Below the pieces are notes generated by a model that worked only from the letters and a program-made list of their open reading frames with translations, did no database searches and was not told the origin of the DNA. A program made the position numbers and the translations under genes. From Schistosoma haematobium (lineage: Eukaryota > Platyhelminthes > Trematoda > Strigeidida > Schistosomatidae): DNA of 64,000 nt. The stretch is from positions 13,601,256 through 13,665,255 of the forward strand of contig NC_067200.1 in the NCBI RefSeq assembly GCF_000699445.3, given 5' to 3'. Positions 34,810-47,779 of the stretch are shown in pieces (within the stretch, counting starts at the first letter, position 1; every line of letters begins with the position of its first letter).

Positions 34810-34925
34810 TAGGACTCCTAAGTAATGTGCATCCTAGAACCCGGATCCAAGAATAGAAATCAGGACCAGTGGTTTCGCGCGCGAATGCTTGACCTCTAAA
34901 CCAACGCACTAGCGTCCAATGATGT
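34810..34925 (-). repeat. Sm-alpha-like SINE fragment, inverted
   Basis: The minus strand gives TTGGACGCTAGTGCGTTGGT, TTAGAGGTCAAGC and CCGGGTTCTAGGATGC, tRNA-related A and B box-like parts. Confidence 0.4.
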
Positions 34926-35549
34926 ACAGTCCTAACTTTAATCAATCTACGTTATTGCGCAGTTCCTTCCCGTCGAATGTGGTGGATGAATGTCTCACAT
35001 CCGGTGTGATTGACCTCCACTGATCACGACTTCTAGCTATAAATCAATCGGTTACATCTTGAATCTAGTCACTAGTGGACAATTATTATTAGTATAGAGG
35101 GATTTATGAAGATTGTAGAAAGCCGATAAAAAGATGGAACGGCCATACAGTCCTTCCATATATTCAAAGGTTGTCTAGCTCATTATCAGTTCATGATCTA
35201 ATCTATTAGAAATTTGAAATCTCCACGAAACTGATGCTAGTAAGGGCAAAATATAATCAAAGGAAAAACTGGCTAGTAATACTGGATTACAACTCTTTAT
35301 GAGATTTGTGTATACTAGAACTGTATTACTCATGAGTAATTAGTCTGTCTTACTGTAAACTTTTCGTCGGTACACCCATTCGCATATCAGACTAAATTGA
35401 ACTGGTGTTTATCCGTGATATGAGTTGACTAATGTAGCCAAGTTTACCAACTCAAATATGAGCTCCTTTTAAACTAAGCTAATTACTATTCATTGAAGAA
35501 CCTATATATATATATATATTCATATTCGAAGCTTAGGTTGACGCTTTCG

Positions 35550-36690
35550 ATGTAGTGTTCTCTGAGCAAAATAGTTTAATTTCTGAGCTATTTTTCCCAT
35601 TATTGACAGCATCTCCAGGGCCTACCTCATGTAGAAGTAAGGTTTTCAGTTATTTTACAAGTTTTATATCAGCTCGCCCTGATGGCAGTTTGTGATTGGC
35701 TGTTGTCTTCATTTATCCTTATATTCACGTCGACTGTCTTCGTCAGCTAGCCTCTAACCTTGTGATTAATTGACCTCTCCCAATATAAATCCATAGATTG
35801 AGTCTACGTCAATGTATCTGTTGGTTGACAATTGGTCTGAAAACAATGCTTTTAGAAATTCTCTGGCATTCTTAGATTTTCCCCAATGCAGAATTTCGAC
35901 GTCCCTTAAACCCAGTTAATGTCCATGGCTGTCTGCACGTATTGATATCAGGATAGCACAGCATACCTTCACATTGCTAGTCAGTGTTCATTTATGGATA
36001 GATGAACAAAGCGCCCACTTCGTCCAATTTAATATTACTCGCAGTTGGTGCAACATATTTTGTAAATGATATTTTGTTGATCATCATATTCTTGTTGCAT
36101 CTTTTAGTCTACACAGAATGGAATGAAGTGATTGAGTTGGTTTCTGAGCATCTGATTCTAAACGGTTTTAGAATTCTTGTAACGGTTTGTTAAATATTTC
36201 TTTTATATGGGTAGAATGATCTGTTCAATAGTTTCCAGGGTTCTTTTTTTGATTATATGTTTGTTCGCTAAACACCTTTTAATATTGCTGTAGCAGTCGT
36301 TCCTACGGAAGACAGATTGAAAATTAGCTACTCCAACTTTTCGTGTCGCGCGAATACTGTAGTGAACTTTGGTCTCTTTAAAGTATCCGAACATAACTAT
36401 TCTGTATAGTGTTGGGTTGCTACTGTTGTAGTTTAATAACTCATTTGTGTGATTTGGTTCCCAAAGTTCTTGTGTTTGTTCTGTTAATTAAAACGTCTAA
36501 GAATGAAAATTTTTGTTTCTTCTTCTCTGGTAAATTTTATGTCGTTGAAATTGTTATCAATCGATTTATGAGTAATTTCAACTTCCCCTCTCTTCAGGAT
36601 AACGAATTTTTCACTGACAAAACGTGTCGAAATCTTCGGTTTAATTACTGGTAGCGTTGTAGCTACAAGTCTTTGTATAACAGTCAATCA
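35550..36690 (-). pseudogene. Penelope-like element: RT end and GIY-YIG endonuclease
   Basis: The minus-strand order is: SIDNNFNDIKFTREEETK (an RT motif), ATRKVGVANFQSVFRRND, then QNIIYKICCTNCEYYIGRSG...VHLSMNEHQLAM, a GIY-YIG domain in the Penelope style with its Cys pair (CCTNC). Stops and frame changes are frequent. Penelope-like elements use RT plus a GIY-YIG nuclease. Confidence 0.6.
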
Positions 36691-37359
36691 AAATAGATCA
36701 TCGAAATCAAGTGACGTAACACGGCGAGTAATTGAAAATGTCACGTCTATATAACGTAGGCGTTGAAGATGTTACCCAGAATAACAATAAAAGCTTCACA
36801 ACTAAACCATTTGACTTAGATAACAGGACACTAGCAAATATTAATATATAAATATTTCAGAGAGCCGAAATAGTCGTCTCAATTTAGTCGGCTTCAGGTG
36901 TGTTATGCGGCGAATTTTTCACTTATTGGTTTAAACGTATTATCCAAATTAAAAGAACTCCGGTAAAAAGGAGAGCCATAAATTAACTGGTGATATGGTT
37001 TTACTTTTTTCGGTCAATTTAACTTATGAATATTATGTATAAGTTTAGTTAAAGTGATTCCTTGAGGCTTATTACTGTACACTTTCGTCCTAATTATGAG
37101 TTAATTATTAAGCAGATTCTAAGAGTCTTTAGTATAAAAATGTAGCAGGACTTGCCTACTAAATGAACGAAAAAATGTCTGTAAATAGTGAATACATAAA
37201 ACGTAGTGAACACTAAAAACGTTGAAGATAACCTTTATTATCAAAGCGGTGATCAAATGGTTAAAACTCGATTTCCAACTATTGAATAATAATAATAATG
37301 GGCAAATCTGTACTTAATTAATGAATTATATAAGTACCTAAAAAGGCCTATAGTAATTC

Positions 37360-37445
37360 TGGCGTTGCAGTGCGCGTCCACAAACTCCATCCGGGAGAAA
37401 ACCCGGGACCGTTAAGTCTTGTGGCGAGCAATTAACCTTTAGATG
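37360..37445 (-). repeat. Sm-alpha-like SINE fragment, inverted
   Basis: Minus strand: AATTGCTCGCCACAAGACTT and GGTCCCGGGTTTTCTCCCGG (B box-like), ending near an AT microsatellite. Confidence 0.4.
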
Positions 37446-37466
37446 ATATATATATATATATATATT
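37445..37466 (+). repeat. AT dinucleotide microsatellite
   Basis: About 10 AT units; a similar short run is at 35500-35520. Confidence 0.9.
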
Positions 37467-37619
37467 CGCTGAAGTGACTTTCATAAAAACTATAAGAATA
37501 CGTAATGAGAATTGTTCAGATAATTGGACAGTAATGCGTATATTCGAAAAAGTTGGGGAGTAAAGAAAAGTTAATGAACAAAGAGTATGGAAAATAATAA
37601 ATAAAACCTTTTATTAAGA

Positions 37620-38470
37620 CTAATTTGGCCAAGGAAGAGATAGAGATGTTGCGAATTTTTTATGAATACAGAGACTTGGGTTGTTAGCTCGAATTCCTAT
37701 AACTTCTGCTATGTGTAAAAGATGAGATCGAACCCCATAAAGAAAACGTGTAGGGATATGGTAAATCACTTTACATGGCCTATTTCTATGTACTACATGA
37801 GCGCTATCGATCAAGTGTGACAGAACAGCGCTGCATATGGTTATGACGATACCCTTTCGTAAGCACGAAGAGAGGTGTTCACTAACTCGCTGGCTTACTT
37901 GTTCGGTTATACGTCCAATATAGATTTCTCTACAAGAGCTGCTGAAATCGTAGGTACACACATGTGGCAGAACCAGGTAACTTATCCCTAACTTGAGGAA
38001 TCACAACAGATTGATAACGTTCTCTCCACTGCTCTAGTCAGTCTATCAATAGCACATCACCAGCTATATCTCCGCTGAATTGCAGTTTCAGGAAAGGAAG
38101 ATTCTTACGAACTGTTAATGTCTCTACTTTCCTGTTTATTACATGCAAGTGTTTTTTAAAAAAACCTTGTGGATAACCCATTTTAATCGACATATTATGA
38201 TTAAGCTCTAGTTCCTTGTTTATAGTGTTGTCTAAGCATATCTTCCTAGCTCCATTTTCAAGACATTTAACTAGGTTTCTGTTATAATGAATGGGTATAA
38301 GGCCCGAAAAGTGTGTGTACTGGCTTGCTGAAGAACAATTCCCATACACGTTTCTACCGAGAAATCCACTTTCTTCTCTGTATAACAAAGTGTTGAGGAA
38401 ATGTAGTTTGTCATCAAGTTCCTCTTGACACGTAAATTTGATTGCTGAATGTTCATTGTTAAGTAGCTAT
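37620..38470 (-). pseudogene. Second Penelope-like element (different lineage), RT end and GIY-YIG
   Basis: On the minus strand 38456-38038 reads ...LVKCLENGARKICLDNTINK, IKMGYPQGFFKKHL and NLPFLKLQFSGDI, the thumb region of a Penelope RT. The overlapping upstream reading has DKLHFLNTLLYREESGF. A shifted frame at 37961-37620 gives CREIYIGRITEQVSQRVSEHL, the GIY-YIG core, and a tail rich in His and Leu. It differs from the neighbour at 35550 in the GIY-YIG core and lacks its CCTNC pair. Confidence 0.65.
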
Positions 38471-39199
38471 AAGACTTCTTTTCGATGTTCTAATCGACGA
38501 TAATGAGTTTCAGCAATGTAGCAGCAATAAAAGTCAGTCTCATCAATAGACTCTTTGAAAGGTCCGCCCTCTTCCAACTTTTACACCAGTTAATAACATG
38601 AGTCGAGGTATGAGATATATATATCACTGACTTTGGAGATAATTTACATCATGCAATGACTTTAATGGGTAACCATTGAAAACTAGAGAGGATTGGACAA
38701 GTGTTTTATTTTAGTTTAGAACTCTCTATTTTAACACTACACCTACAATCTACATACTACTTGGAAAGAAAAACTAGCCGTAAAAAAATAATTTCAAATA
38801 TGTTGAACACCTTAAAACCGTTAGATACTTAATAGTAGTTATTTCAATCGACTTATTAAAAAGTTTAGAATAATATAAAACAACAATCCATTGTTGGGTG
38901 CATATATGCGTAATCATATTATGTCATGGATAAATTTCCCTGTAGATGTAAACAGTAAACATGTATATCCAATACAATAATAATAATAATAGTCTATTGC
39001 CTAAATGTTTTAACTACCAATGTATTTGGTCCCGGTCAAATGAAAACGAAATAAGCTAATTTTCCTAACACAAATAGTGTTTAACCCAGCTCAGTCTCAG
39101 ACGTTATCACTGAACTGTTTGAGTAGCAACTGACTTCTAGTATGATTGAAATACTTACTGATATATATGGGCATCTTTCAAAAAAAATCCAAGTCTTAC

Positions 39200-42100
39200 C
39201 TTGGCCCAACTTGTCGATCTTTATCGGTTAACGGAACATAAATCACACCCATTAAAGATTTTCTTTGAAAGGAACCATCTTGCAAACGATCAATTTGAAC
39301 TAATGATTGATTTCCACCTTCTGGTCCTTCAGGACAAATTAAACGACCACCAATTTTCAATTGTTCTTTTAGCTAAATTAATAAATATAAAAATGATATT
39401 AAAAAAATGAGGAAAACACATCAGTCAGTGGGTTGAAGTCAATGTAGAGCAAGCTACAAATGTCGGGAAGGTCAGCTGGTCACTCCACATTAGCACGATC
39501 AAATGAATTTAAAAAGATGAGTAGCAATAATAGAGAGAAACATTAAGGATTTGAAATACTGTTCAAGAAGGGATGAAAGTGTATGTGTGAAGGAATATTG
39601 GAACTTAAGATCAAGAGGAAAATAAAGAGTGAATACACCTGTATTACTGTGAAAGATTGTGAGAAATGCCACTCAACGTCTCCAATCACTGATTGTTGTT
39701 ATCGCATAGATCTCGAGTAATACATAATAATTATTTGATTAAATGCATATTTTATAAACACTCTCAAAAATTCAGCCTCTGATGAATCATAGTTTAATAG
39801 ATAGAGGTGATCATTGTAAGATTGTGCCAAACTGAAGGAAGTAGTCAGTTAAGAGGATGAGTTATTCATCAACTAATAACATTCAAGTTGATATGAATAA
39901 AAAGTGAACACACATCCAGAAACATAACTTTTTAATGTTCATGAATTTTAGGTTACAAAATATATCTCTGAACTTACTGCATTAGGAATAACTGGAGCCG
40001 CTGCACCTACGTGAATTGCATCATAAGGTGCATCTGACGGCCATCCTTCACGACCATCACCAGTAACAAGTTTAAGTTGTTTTCCTAATTCAATTCCAGA
40101 TAATCGAGCATTTTGGCTATGATTAAACCAATTTTCAACATTTGATAGAGAAAATTTAGTCAACTCATCAATATGTTCTATGCCTACAGCAACACCTGTA
40201 GGGCCTACCTTAATATCAAAATTAGAGAACATAAAACAAATGAATATTTTACGATAAATTTAATTTATAGAATAAAGTTTCCTGAAAAAAAATGATGGGA
40301 CTATCCATAACTGCGATAATTCAACAATACTGAATTATTTAACACTCATAAAACTGTCAGTCTTTAGGTTATAATTATAATTGTTTATTATATTAACCAA
40401 ACTTTTTAATATGTATAAAAACATTCATTTTATTATGTCTTACTAAGTTAGAAACAATTACCAAATAACAGAAACAGTTATCACTAGTGGCAACGAATAA
40501 TCGTTGGGTTATTTTGTATATTCCGAATAATACCGCTGACCCAGTAGTTCTGATGGTTCGGCATTTGCTGTGAGACTTGACGATTCTGGGGTTTAACCCC
40601 TAGTAGGGTTGTAGATGGGCGCCGCTGAGGAGTCCCATATTAAGATAAAAACAGATACTCAGTATCCCTTGGTTTTTAATAGTAAACTAACTGAGATAGA
40701 TTTGAGAATATAGCTTACAAATTAAAATATTCTACACCAAACCCTTTCAACTATATAGAATATCAGTTTGAATCGTCACAATATCCAAAGGCATATAGGA
40801 GTATATTAAAAGAAGCTGAAAGGATATAATAAGAAACAAACAAATAGAAAGTAATGACGATGCTTTATTAGAATTAGTACTATAACCATGAACTTATATT
40901 TGTACAGTTGTTTTTTATAGCTATACTCTATTGATCTATTTGAAATGATGCCTATTGATAATGATATGAAGTAACTGCTTCGTAGTTGAATTAATTAAAC
41001 CAGTGGAGTGAAAGTTCAAACTCACTAAGACTATTGAAGTTTGAACAGTATATTAATGTCCCTAACCTTTCCACGAAAAATAGTACACGAGTATGCACTT
41101 TTTTACTGATACATAAAAGGAAAGAAATCGATATTTAAGAGTAATTATCGATTAGTCAGTGTTATAAGTCACCAAATGAAATTCCTTTCATCTGTAACAA
41201 AAGTTGATAACATACTAAATTAGGCAACTGGGATCAATTATGACCTCCAAAATATCAATATCAGCTTTCTGAGATAGTAATTTGAAAGAACTATTCCGAT
41301 GTTTATTCTAATTAGATGAAATTTTATACCGAAGCACTTAAGTTTAACATAGGGATTTACTATGTTGTCGAACAAAAAAGTTACTACCTCATGGTTACAA
41401 TCAGTAGTTGGTATCGTAATAACTGTAGCTGCTATCTTGACGCGATGGTCAAGTCTTACTGTCTTGATGACTCAATAGAGCTATGTTGGTTGGAACACTT
41501 GCTCTTTTAGGTTCACACTTTATACCATTTAGTTGATTGTGAAGAGCCAGATAGTATAACTACTCATAATAAATACAGCTTAAAGTCTAGTACACAAAAA
41601 TGAACTTGGTAGACTAGTGAAATTATATGGAATGAGAGTAAGGGAAGCATACATATTGTATATGCATAAACATGATATTCACTTTATAAGTGAAGGATAT
41701 AAAACGATGACATGATATGACAATAATATCTCAATAAAGCGAGATAAACTTACCATAAGAGCCATACACGCCGTTAAATATCCACTACCTGATCCAACAT
41801 CTAAAGCATGTGCACCAGGTTTAAGATGATCTCTTAATGCTTCCAGAGCATAAGCATGCTACACATTTTAAAAAAGAAATTAAATAGAAAGTAAAGCTTT
41901 CGAACAACTTCAGGTTTTCAATATTAGTTTAACAATGATCGATTCATGATCTTAATCAAAACTCAGAGATAGTACATTGTCAGTTCGATGGTAAATAAAT
42001 AACAACCTGAAGCAGCACTCATGAGTACACATATCATAAGGTTGTGAGAAATAGGGACTGAACAAACAAATGGTACTACCTAATTGAACAAACGTTATTA

Positions 42101-45100
42101 GATGAAGCAGGACCCAACCCTCTAAACAACTAGTTGCGATGTTAGTAATAAAAATCAATAAGTGAATGTTCTATGTTGAAATATACAAACGACATGACCG
42201 TTACGTAACAGACTATTTATTCAACGTCAACACACATTCATTGGCCAATGTACGTAACATTTGAATTAACCTAACACCATACCACTCTATGATGGTGAAA
42301 AACGCTAAACGAAATAGGTAGTTATTTTTATTTGACGCCTCATTCGTAATGCTTAGAAATAAATACCATGGTGCACAGAACTGAAAATAACTCACTAATA
42401 AGTTTACTTGAGAAATTTTACTCTCAAAAACTAAAACACCTAATGCTATTATGCTGATCGATGCAGTTAAATCAGCACCAACAAACACAAACTAACGATG
42501 GTATTAATTTGACGGTCGATTAATCTTAATAATGTCATTAATGTGTAAACTGTAAACCGACCGCTTACAAGTATATATGTAGAGGTTAATTTATAATATC
42601 TCGTTAACCGAGTATTTAACACAGGCTAAATCTTCTAGTAGAATTATGAATTTACTCGGAATTATTCAAAAGCACGAACACAAGTTGTATAGTATAATGT
42701 TAGTGATTAGTGAAACTCCACAAGTACGCAGATATCCAGCACACAGGGAAACGAGTGAATGTTCAAAATCCATGTATATTTGTGAATGTTAATTGGTTGT
42801 GGATAAATTATTGATTGACTGTGTGTTACAACCTATTGCCACATCAGAGGCGTCAATCATTACTTCCGAAGGTGCATCGAACTTTCTTCGTGCAAACAAT
42901 GCTTCGGTGCTTAAGGCGTTTTTTAACTGTTCAAATGCTTGCGGTGCCATAATTAATGATTTAGCGCGCCCCCTTAACAAATCAGTTAGTGGTTTCGTTA
43001 TGTCAGCACATTTCGGAATAAAAGGTCGGTAAAAGTTGATCGTCTGAAGAGAACGTCGTAGTTTTCTGAGTGAATCGGGTAAAGGGTAATATTTGATGAC
43101 TTGTGTTCCCTCAGGAACTGGTTTGATACCTTGATTATCGAGTACGTGACCTAAAATGGTGAGGGGGTTGCTTTCCAAACTCACACTTCTCAGGATTGAC
43201 TGCTAATCCATACTCGTTTAGCTTCTCGAAAAACATTTTTGGATTAGTTAAATGTTTACTTTCATCTTTGCTGTTGATAAGTAAGTCGTCTATGTGAGCG
43301 TATACAAACGGTAAGTCACGTAGCACTTGATCAGTAAAACGCTGGAAACTTTGTACGGCATTCCTTAGTTCAAAAGGCATGCGAATAAACTCATATAGCC
43401 CGAATGGGGTAAAATTTTGTGAGTTTGATTGAGCGCGTGTCTGCACACCAATTTTATCTATTCTCTCATTGGTTGTAACACACAGTCAATCAATAATTTA
43501 TCCACAACCAATTAACATTCACAAATATACATGGATTTTGAACATTCACTCGTTTCCCTGTGTGCTGGATATCTGCGTACTTGTGGAGTTTCACTAATCA
43601 CTAACATTATACTATCTCTACAACTTGTGTTCGTGCTTTTGAATAATTCCGAGTAAATTCATAATTCTACTAGAAGATTTAGCCTGTGTTAAATACTCGG
43701 TTAACGAGATATTATTTATTGGAGTCAGATATTAAGGAAATTAACCTTTATAAGTACACTTTGCAGTATAACCAATGATCGATGCGGATGAGTTCGAAAA
43801 TGATAACATCTGAGAATGAAGATATTTTGAAAAAGATCAGTGCAATACTTAGTGGAAAGTAAGGAGTAATGATACTTTTTTGATTCACAGATAATTCAAT
43901 AGTCATTCATGTCACTTATGACTTTAGAGACTTGCAAATTCGCGAAAATGATCGGCTAAAAAATATCTAAACTTCATTTTAAGATCCCAACCCTTCAACT
44001 TCTAGTGCAATGTAACTTATTAACCAGGTATAATTCCAATATTATTTTTATGCTGCATTTCTCGTGATACTATTTTGTGAATGGAGGATTTGAACTCACC
44101 ACTTACTGGTTGGAAGACAAGTTCTTCAACCAATAAGCCTCTTTTAACTAAAAGACATTTAGAAAATGAGATAGTTGTGGACATTAATTACGCGGATGGT
44201 TATTGGTCTTGCTTGTTAGTGTGCTATAGCTCATTTTGAGGGTTAATTTTTCCTAAGACGAAGATTTAGTGGCTGTTTGAATTACACGAAAATCAAAGGC
44301 TGAAACAAAGATATACTAATCTGATGAAGAAATCGGATGAAATAATTTTCGGAAGATCCAATCTGAAATATTCCAACTAGCCAAAACTCATACGAAAGTC
44401 TAGTGATTTAAGTTCCGACGCTTCAATAGTATAAAAACCATTAACGCAAGAATGAGAAGTAACACGTTAAGGTGATGAATAATTTTGGCGAAAAATTACA
44501 ATATTATGTGTAACGCTCCAACCACCAGATTTTTCATGACAAGATTTCAGACATATATTTGGGTTAACAGATATCAACGAACTGCCTTAGCACATGTAAG
44601 GTCGTTTTGGCTCTGTAAACCAAATCAAAAACTAAGAGTAAACTTCTGGATTAATGAGAACCCATCAGCAATATAAAGGTCTACAGGGAATAAATGCTAT
44701 CGTATTTTTCGTAGCCATCTTAATCAGATTATATTACAATGCGACAGAATGTATATAAAAAATGTGGTTAAACTGATTAACGTAAACCAGTTTGCCAAAA
44801 CAATTCATAATTTTAAGGTTCAAACAACTTCCACGATAGCAATCTTAAGGAACCCTAGAGATGCTTCGGAAAAGTCTATTCAAAATGCTTGAAGGTATTC
44901 CATATTACTTAATTCTAAAACAGTTAATACCATGAAATACTTCCATGGTGTACATGGAAGTTTAACTATGTCGATTCACCGCAAATAAGTCGCTAATCAT
45001 TGCTTGAAATTTCAACAGATTCTATTCCTAATAAATTGATGTAGAGAAAACCAAACGGTCTTAGACTGATTATCCAAGACAGTGGCGAGACTACAATTTG

Positions 45101-46038
45101 TGGACGAACTAATCAGACTCAAGACACCAAGTCTTGCTTGTTAGCGCGAGATTCACACATTCAAATGGCTAAATAGCATTTTGAAGTTATGGCTGATGTT
45201 AGTTCATGATGAGAACACCAACTCTAATTCCGAACCATAATTCCTCGCACTAACCTACAACTTTCTTTCAACTCTAGTAAGCAGGTGAATATTTTTAGGT
45301 CCATTTTAACAGCGCTCGAAGGTCGTTCATACATTAAAGTTTCACCAAACGTCCTTATCACAACCGTTCAAATCGAATAACTGAAAACAGTATGTGAGAT
45401 CATTCGCTTCCTAGTGGTTTACGAAGAACAAGGATTTCTACAGAATTACTCAGTCGGTTTTCTGAGTTGTTAAGTTTATAATATGACAAATTCTAACGAC
45501 TAAGGATTGGCTAGGCCAATTCATACTGACAATTACACCAGTAATGGTCTTAGAAATAAAGACGTTTATTTACCTGAGAAACCCTATTTGAAAGTAGAAG
45601 ACTATTGGTTTATCTCTTCCCAGAGAGATCGATAGGGTTTAAACAAGAAAATAATGCATCGCCAACTAACTATTAAATTCATAATAATTCGAGAGTCGCA
45701 TCCTACTCAAAACCCAACTAGCTCCACTGTATAATCACACTGTGTAAAATAAGCTGTTTTTGTTAGATTTTGGGATTATAATCGTGTTGTATAACTTGGA
45801 CCATCATCCTTACCATATGAGGAGCACTGATAGTCGCGGCATAGCCGATAGAGGATGGTCGGTCTTCGTAAGAATTCGATCTGGCAAAGTACCCACGATC
45901 CACGGAAAGCATAGTATTCTTGACAATCTCAGATGAAATTACTCGATTTCCTGTTTGAAATGTTAAGGAGAAAGTCTAATTACTGAATAGATTGTTTATA
46001 AGTTCTGTATGTGTGCTACCGCTCGACTTCCAAGCCAT
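39200..46038 (-). CDS. PCMT1: Protein-L-isoaspartate(D-aspartate) O-methyltransferase
   Basis: Cytosolic enzyme that methylates isoaspartyl residues with S-adenosylmethionine to start protein repair. Minus-strand exons 46038-45984, 45950-45814, 41858-41754, 40208-39978 and 39372-39200 join in phase (1,0,0,0) and give 233 residues. Landmarks: [18 protein letters not shown] at the N-terminus, [12 protein letters not shown] (substrate loop), HAYALEAL, the SAM-binding motif [45 protein letters not shown], and [17 protein letters not shown] then [14 protein letters not shown]. The length is close to the usual about 227, so only a few terminal residues are missing. The last exon seen ends with AG before a GTAAGA donor and the terminal exon to its left was not found. 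Intron 1 is 33 nt. Intron 2 carries transposon sequence, including the inverted repeat at 42593-43715. Confidence 0.93.
40540..40690 (+). repeat. Sm-alpha-type SINE with hammerhead remnant
   Basis: B box-like GGGGTTTAACCCC, GGTTGTAGATGGGCGCC, then GCTGAGGAGTCCCATATTAAGATAAAAACAG where a normal copy has CTGATGAGTCCC...GGACGAAAC. The GAAA box is lost. It lies inside intron 3 of the methyltransferase gene. Confidence 0.6.
42593..43715. repeat. Long inverted repeat (241/245 nt arms) around a gypsy RT fragment
   Basis: The left arm 42593-42833 and right arm 43471-43715 are reverse complements with essentially one 4-nt difference (GAGA present only in the right arm, near 43616-43619). Shared landmarks are AACCGAGTATTTAACACAGG, GAAACTCCACAAGTACGCAG and GTGTGTTACAACC. 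The 637-nt core holds the RT fragment. It lies in intron 2 of the methyltransferase gene. Confidence 0.9.
42789..43446 (-). pseudogene. Gypsy (CsRn1-type) RT and RNase H start
   Basis: Minus strand: [40 protein letters not shown] (active site YAHIDDLLI), [18 protein letters not shown], then after a frame change [40 protein letters not shown] and [17 protein letters not shown] (first RNase H Asp). Both ends are cut at the inverted-repeat arms; the last 45 bases of the ORF lie in the left arm. Confidence 0.8.
43720..45800. other. No gene seen; intron 2 of the methyltransferase gene
   Basis: AT-rich intron sequence with one dispersed repeat at 45090-45370. A weak SINE-like block (GGATTTGAACTCACC) is near 44088. 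No exon found. Confidence 0.5.
45090..45370 (+). repeat. Dispersed repeat E, copy 1
   Basis: TTCAAATGGCTAAATAGCAT, CTGATGTTAGTTCATGATGA and GCTCGAAGGTCGTTCATACA correspond in order to 47030-47330 (TTTGGCTAAATACCATTTCG, TTATGTCAGTTCAGAATGA, GCTCAAGGGTCATTCATAAA). Confidence 0.5.
45951..45983 (-). other. 33-nt micro-intron of the PCMT gene
   Basis: On the minus strand it begins GTAATTAG and ends TTTCAAACAG. Splicing joins TTC-A to GA-AAT and yields the family-like [16 protein letters not shown]. Retention keeps frame length but places TAG in frame in the third codon. Confidence 0.85.
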
Positions 46039-46479
46039 GGATGAGTTGGTAATAAGTAGAAGAGTTAAAGCGATTAGAGTGTATCTAAAAACGTTTACTG
46101 TATTCATATCTTATTAGATAAATGTTTAGTAACCACAATTAAGCAACCATAAGCAGGAATTTGATATTTCCACTGACCTTCATAATTAGTCATAATCAGC
46201 ATCGAGAAACAACGTCATTCCTATAACATTTATTTCAAGACAACTAAAGTAAATACGTATATTTACGTAAAATACCTCGTTCATTTTTATTCATTTATTT
46301 GTAACTGTAGAGATAACAATTTTGGAAAGTGATGTCATTGAGTCAAATATCCACTATCTTGGCAACGGGTTTTATAATATTTGATCTCGTTTTCCAATGT
46401 TAGCATGTTATTCAAGGTCTTTGGTATCCTTCATTATGGGTCGTTTTACTGTTCAGCTGCACTATTCTTAGTATATTTG

Positions 46480-47030
46480 AGAGTTGATTTCAGGTTAATA
46501 TTTATTGTGTATAAACGAGTCCGTTTGTTCTAGGGCAGTCGGTATCCTGGGATCGGCAGTTTTCACATTACTGAGAGCGATATGAGCTTGTTGCAATCTG
46601 GATGATTATGAAGCTAGAATGTGGGGGAGCGGAGATAAGATGACAGTTAAGATTATTGAACGAATACTTTATTCAACAAATGTGAACAAACAAAAGTTTT
46701 ATCATAACATGTAAACGGAGGCAACAGTAGGTGGTAGTAATGCGAAGAATGACACACGCTATACGTAGTTCCTGTACGGAAAAGGCTACAAGCCACAGGT
46801 GGGTATATAGTTATTGAGCCTCTCCATAAGGCTGTCAGCTGAAAGGGATGTCGTCAAGTCGGCTTGGAGAGCATTTCAGACAGGGATGAGTCATAATGAA
46901 TCAAAGTGTGGTCGTGCTTAGGTATTGGGTCATTGGTATAAACTTTGTCTTCGGTTGCCTCAAGAAGTGCAACGGTAATCTACTTGGGTGACTGAATGCC
47001 CAGTTTGTTGCATACGTCACGTTGCGGCGA
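46480..47030. other. Unassigned, possibly LTR sequence
   Basis: More G+C than its neighbours, with a polyadenylation-like AATAAA on the minus strand near 46670. It directly precedes repeat E. No coding or second copy seen. Confidence 0.25.
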
Positions 47031-47330
47031 GACTACATTTTAAAGACGAACCAATCGGATTTGAGATCTCGGATTTTAGCGTGAAATTCATCCACACATT
47101 TGGCTAAATACCATTTCGGCATTATAACTTATGTCAGTTCAGAATGAAAACCCTAAATCTAGTTCCTAAGCCTAACCATCAATTGCACATCATAATTCTA
47201 ATTCCTCACATTGCTTTATAACCCTTACTTAGTCCTAGTTGATAGGTGGGCACGCTCAAGGGTCATTCATAAATTACAATCTCACCTCCCTTAGTCCTAT
47301 TATTTGAAGCAAGACAAGTACCAGACAATT
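47030..47330 (+). repeat. Dispersed repeat E, copy 2
   Basis: It begins CGAACCAATCGGATTTGAGA. A short inverted match to the same start (CCGATTGGTTCATAAAC) is at 63031-63047. It parallels 45090-45370. Confidence 0.5.
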
Positions 47331-47779
47331 TGTAACTTTTTGAACCATTTTCCTGATTATTATGATTTAGATTTTCATTGTAAAGTTGGTCAGTGACCTA
47401 ATCATTGCATCTCTATACTATCCTCACTGTAAGCTTCCAGGGGATTTGTAGGCTGACGTTGCGCTTACCTCTACTTCCTAATTGTTACCAATTGATAACG
47501 TAATGCTTGCTTCACTGTATGCTTCTTGTCGCATTGTTGTGTTTAAAGCACGGTTTTTTATTTGGTATACTATTTGGCCTAATACCACGTGTATATAAAT
47601 TAATAGATGTTTGATATGGTTGTTGGCTGTATTTGTTAGTTAGGCTGGGTAAGTGAAATGTACTTAAGCAGCTGTCTGATGACTTCTCTTTGAACTTAAG
47701 GAAGGGAAGAGAGAAAAGTAGGCAGATAGTGGATCAATAGAAGTGTAGCCCGTGTTGGCCCATGGTTAACTGTACAATG

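Noticed and set aside
41316..41510. 64-codon open frame on the plus strand
   Set aside because: Lies in an intron of the methyltransferase gene and has no family features or host splice sites.
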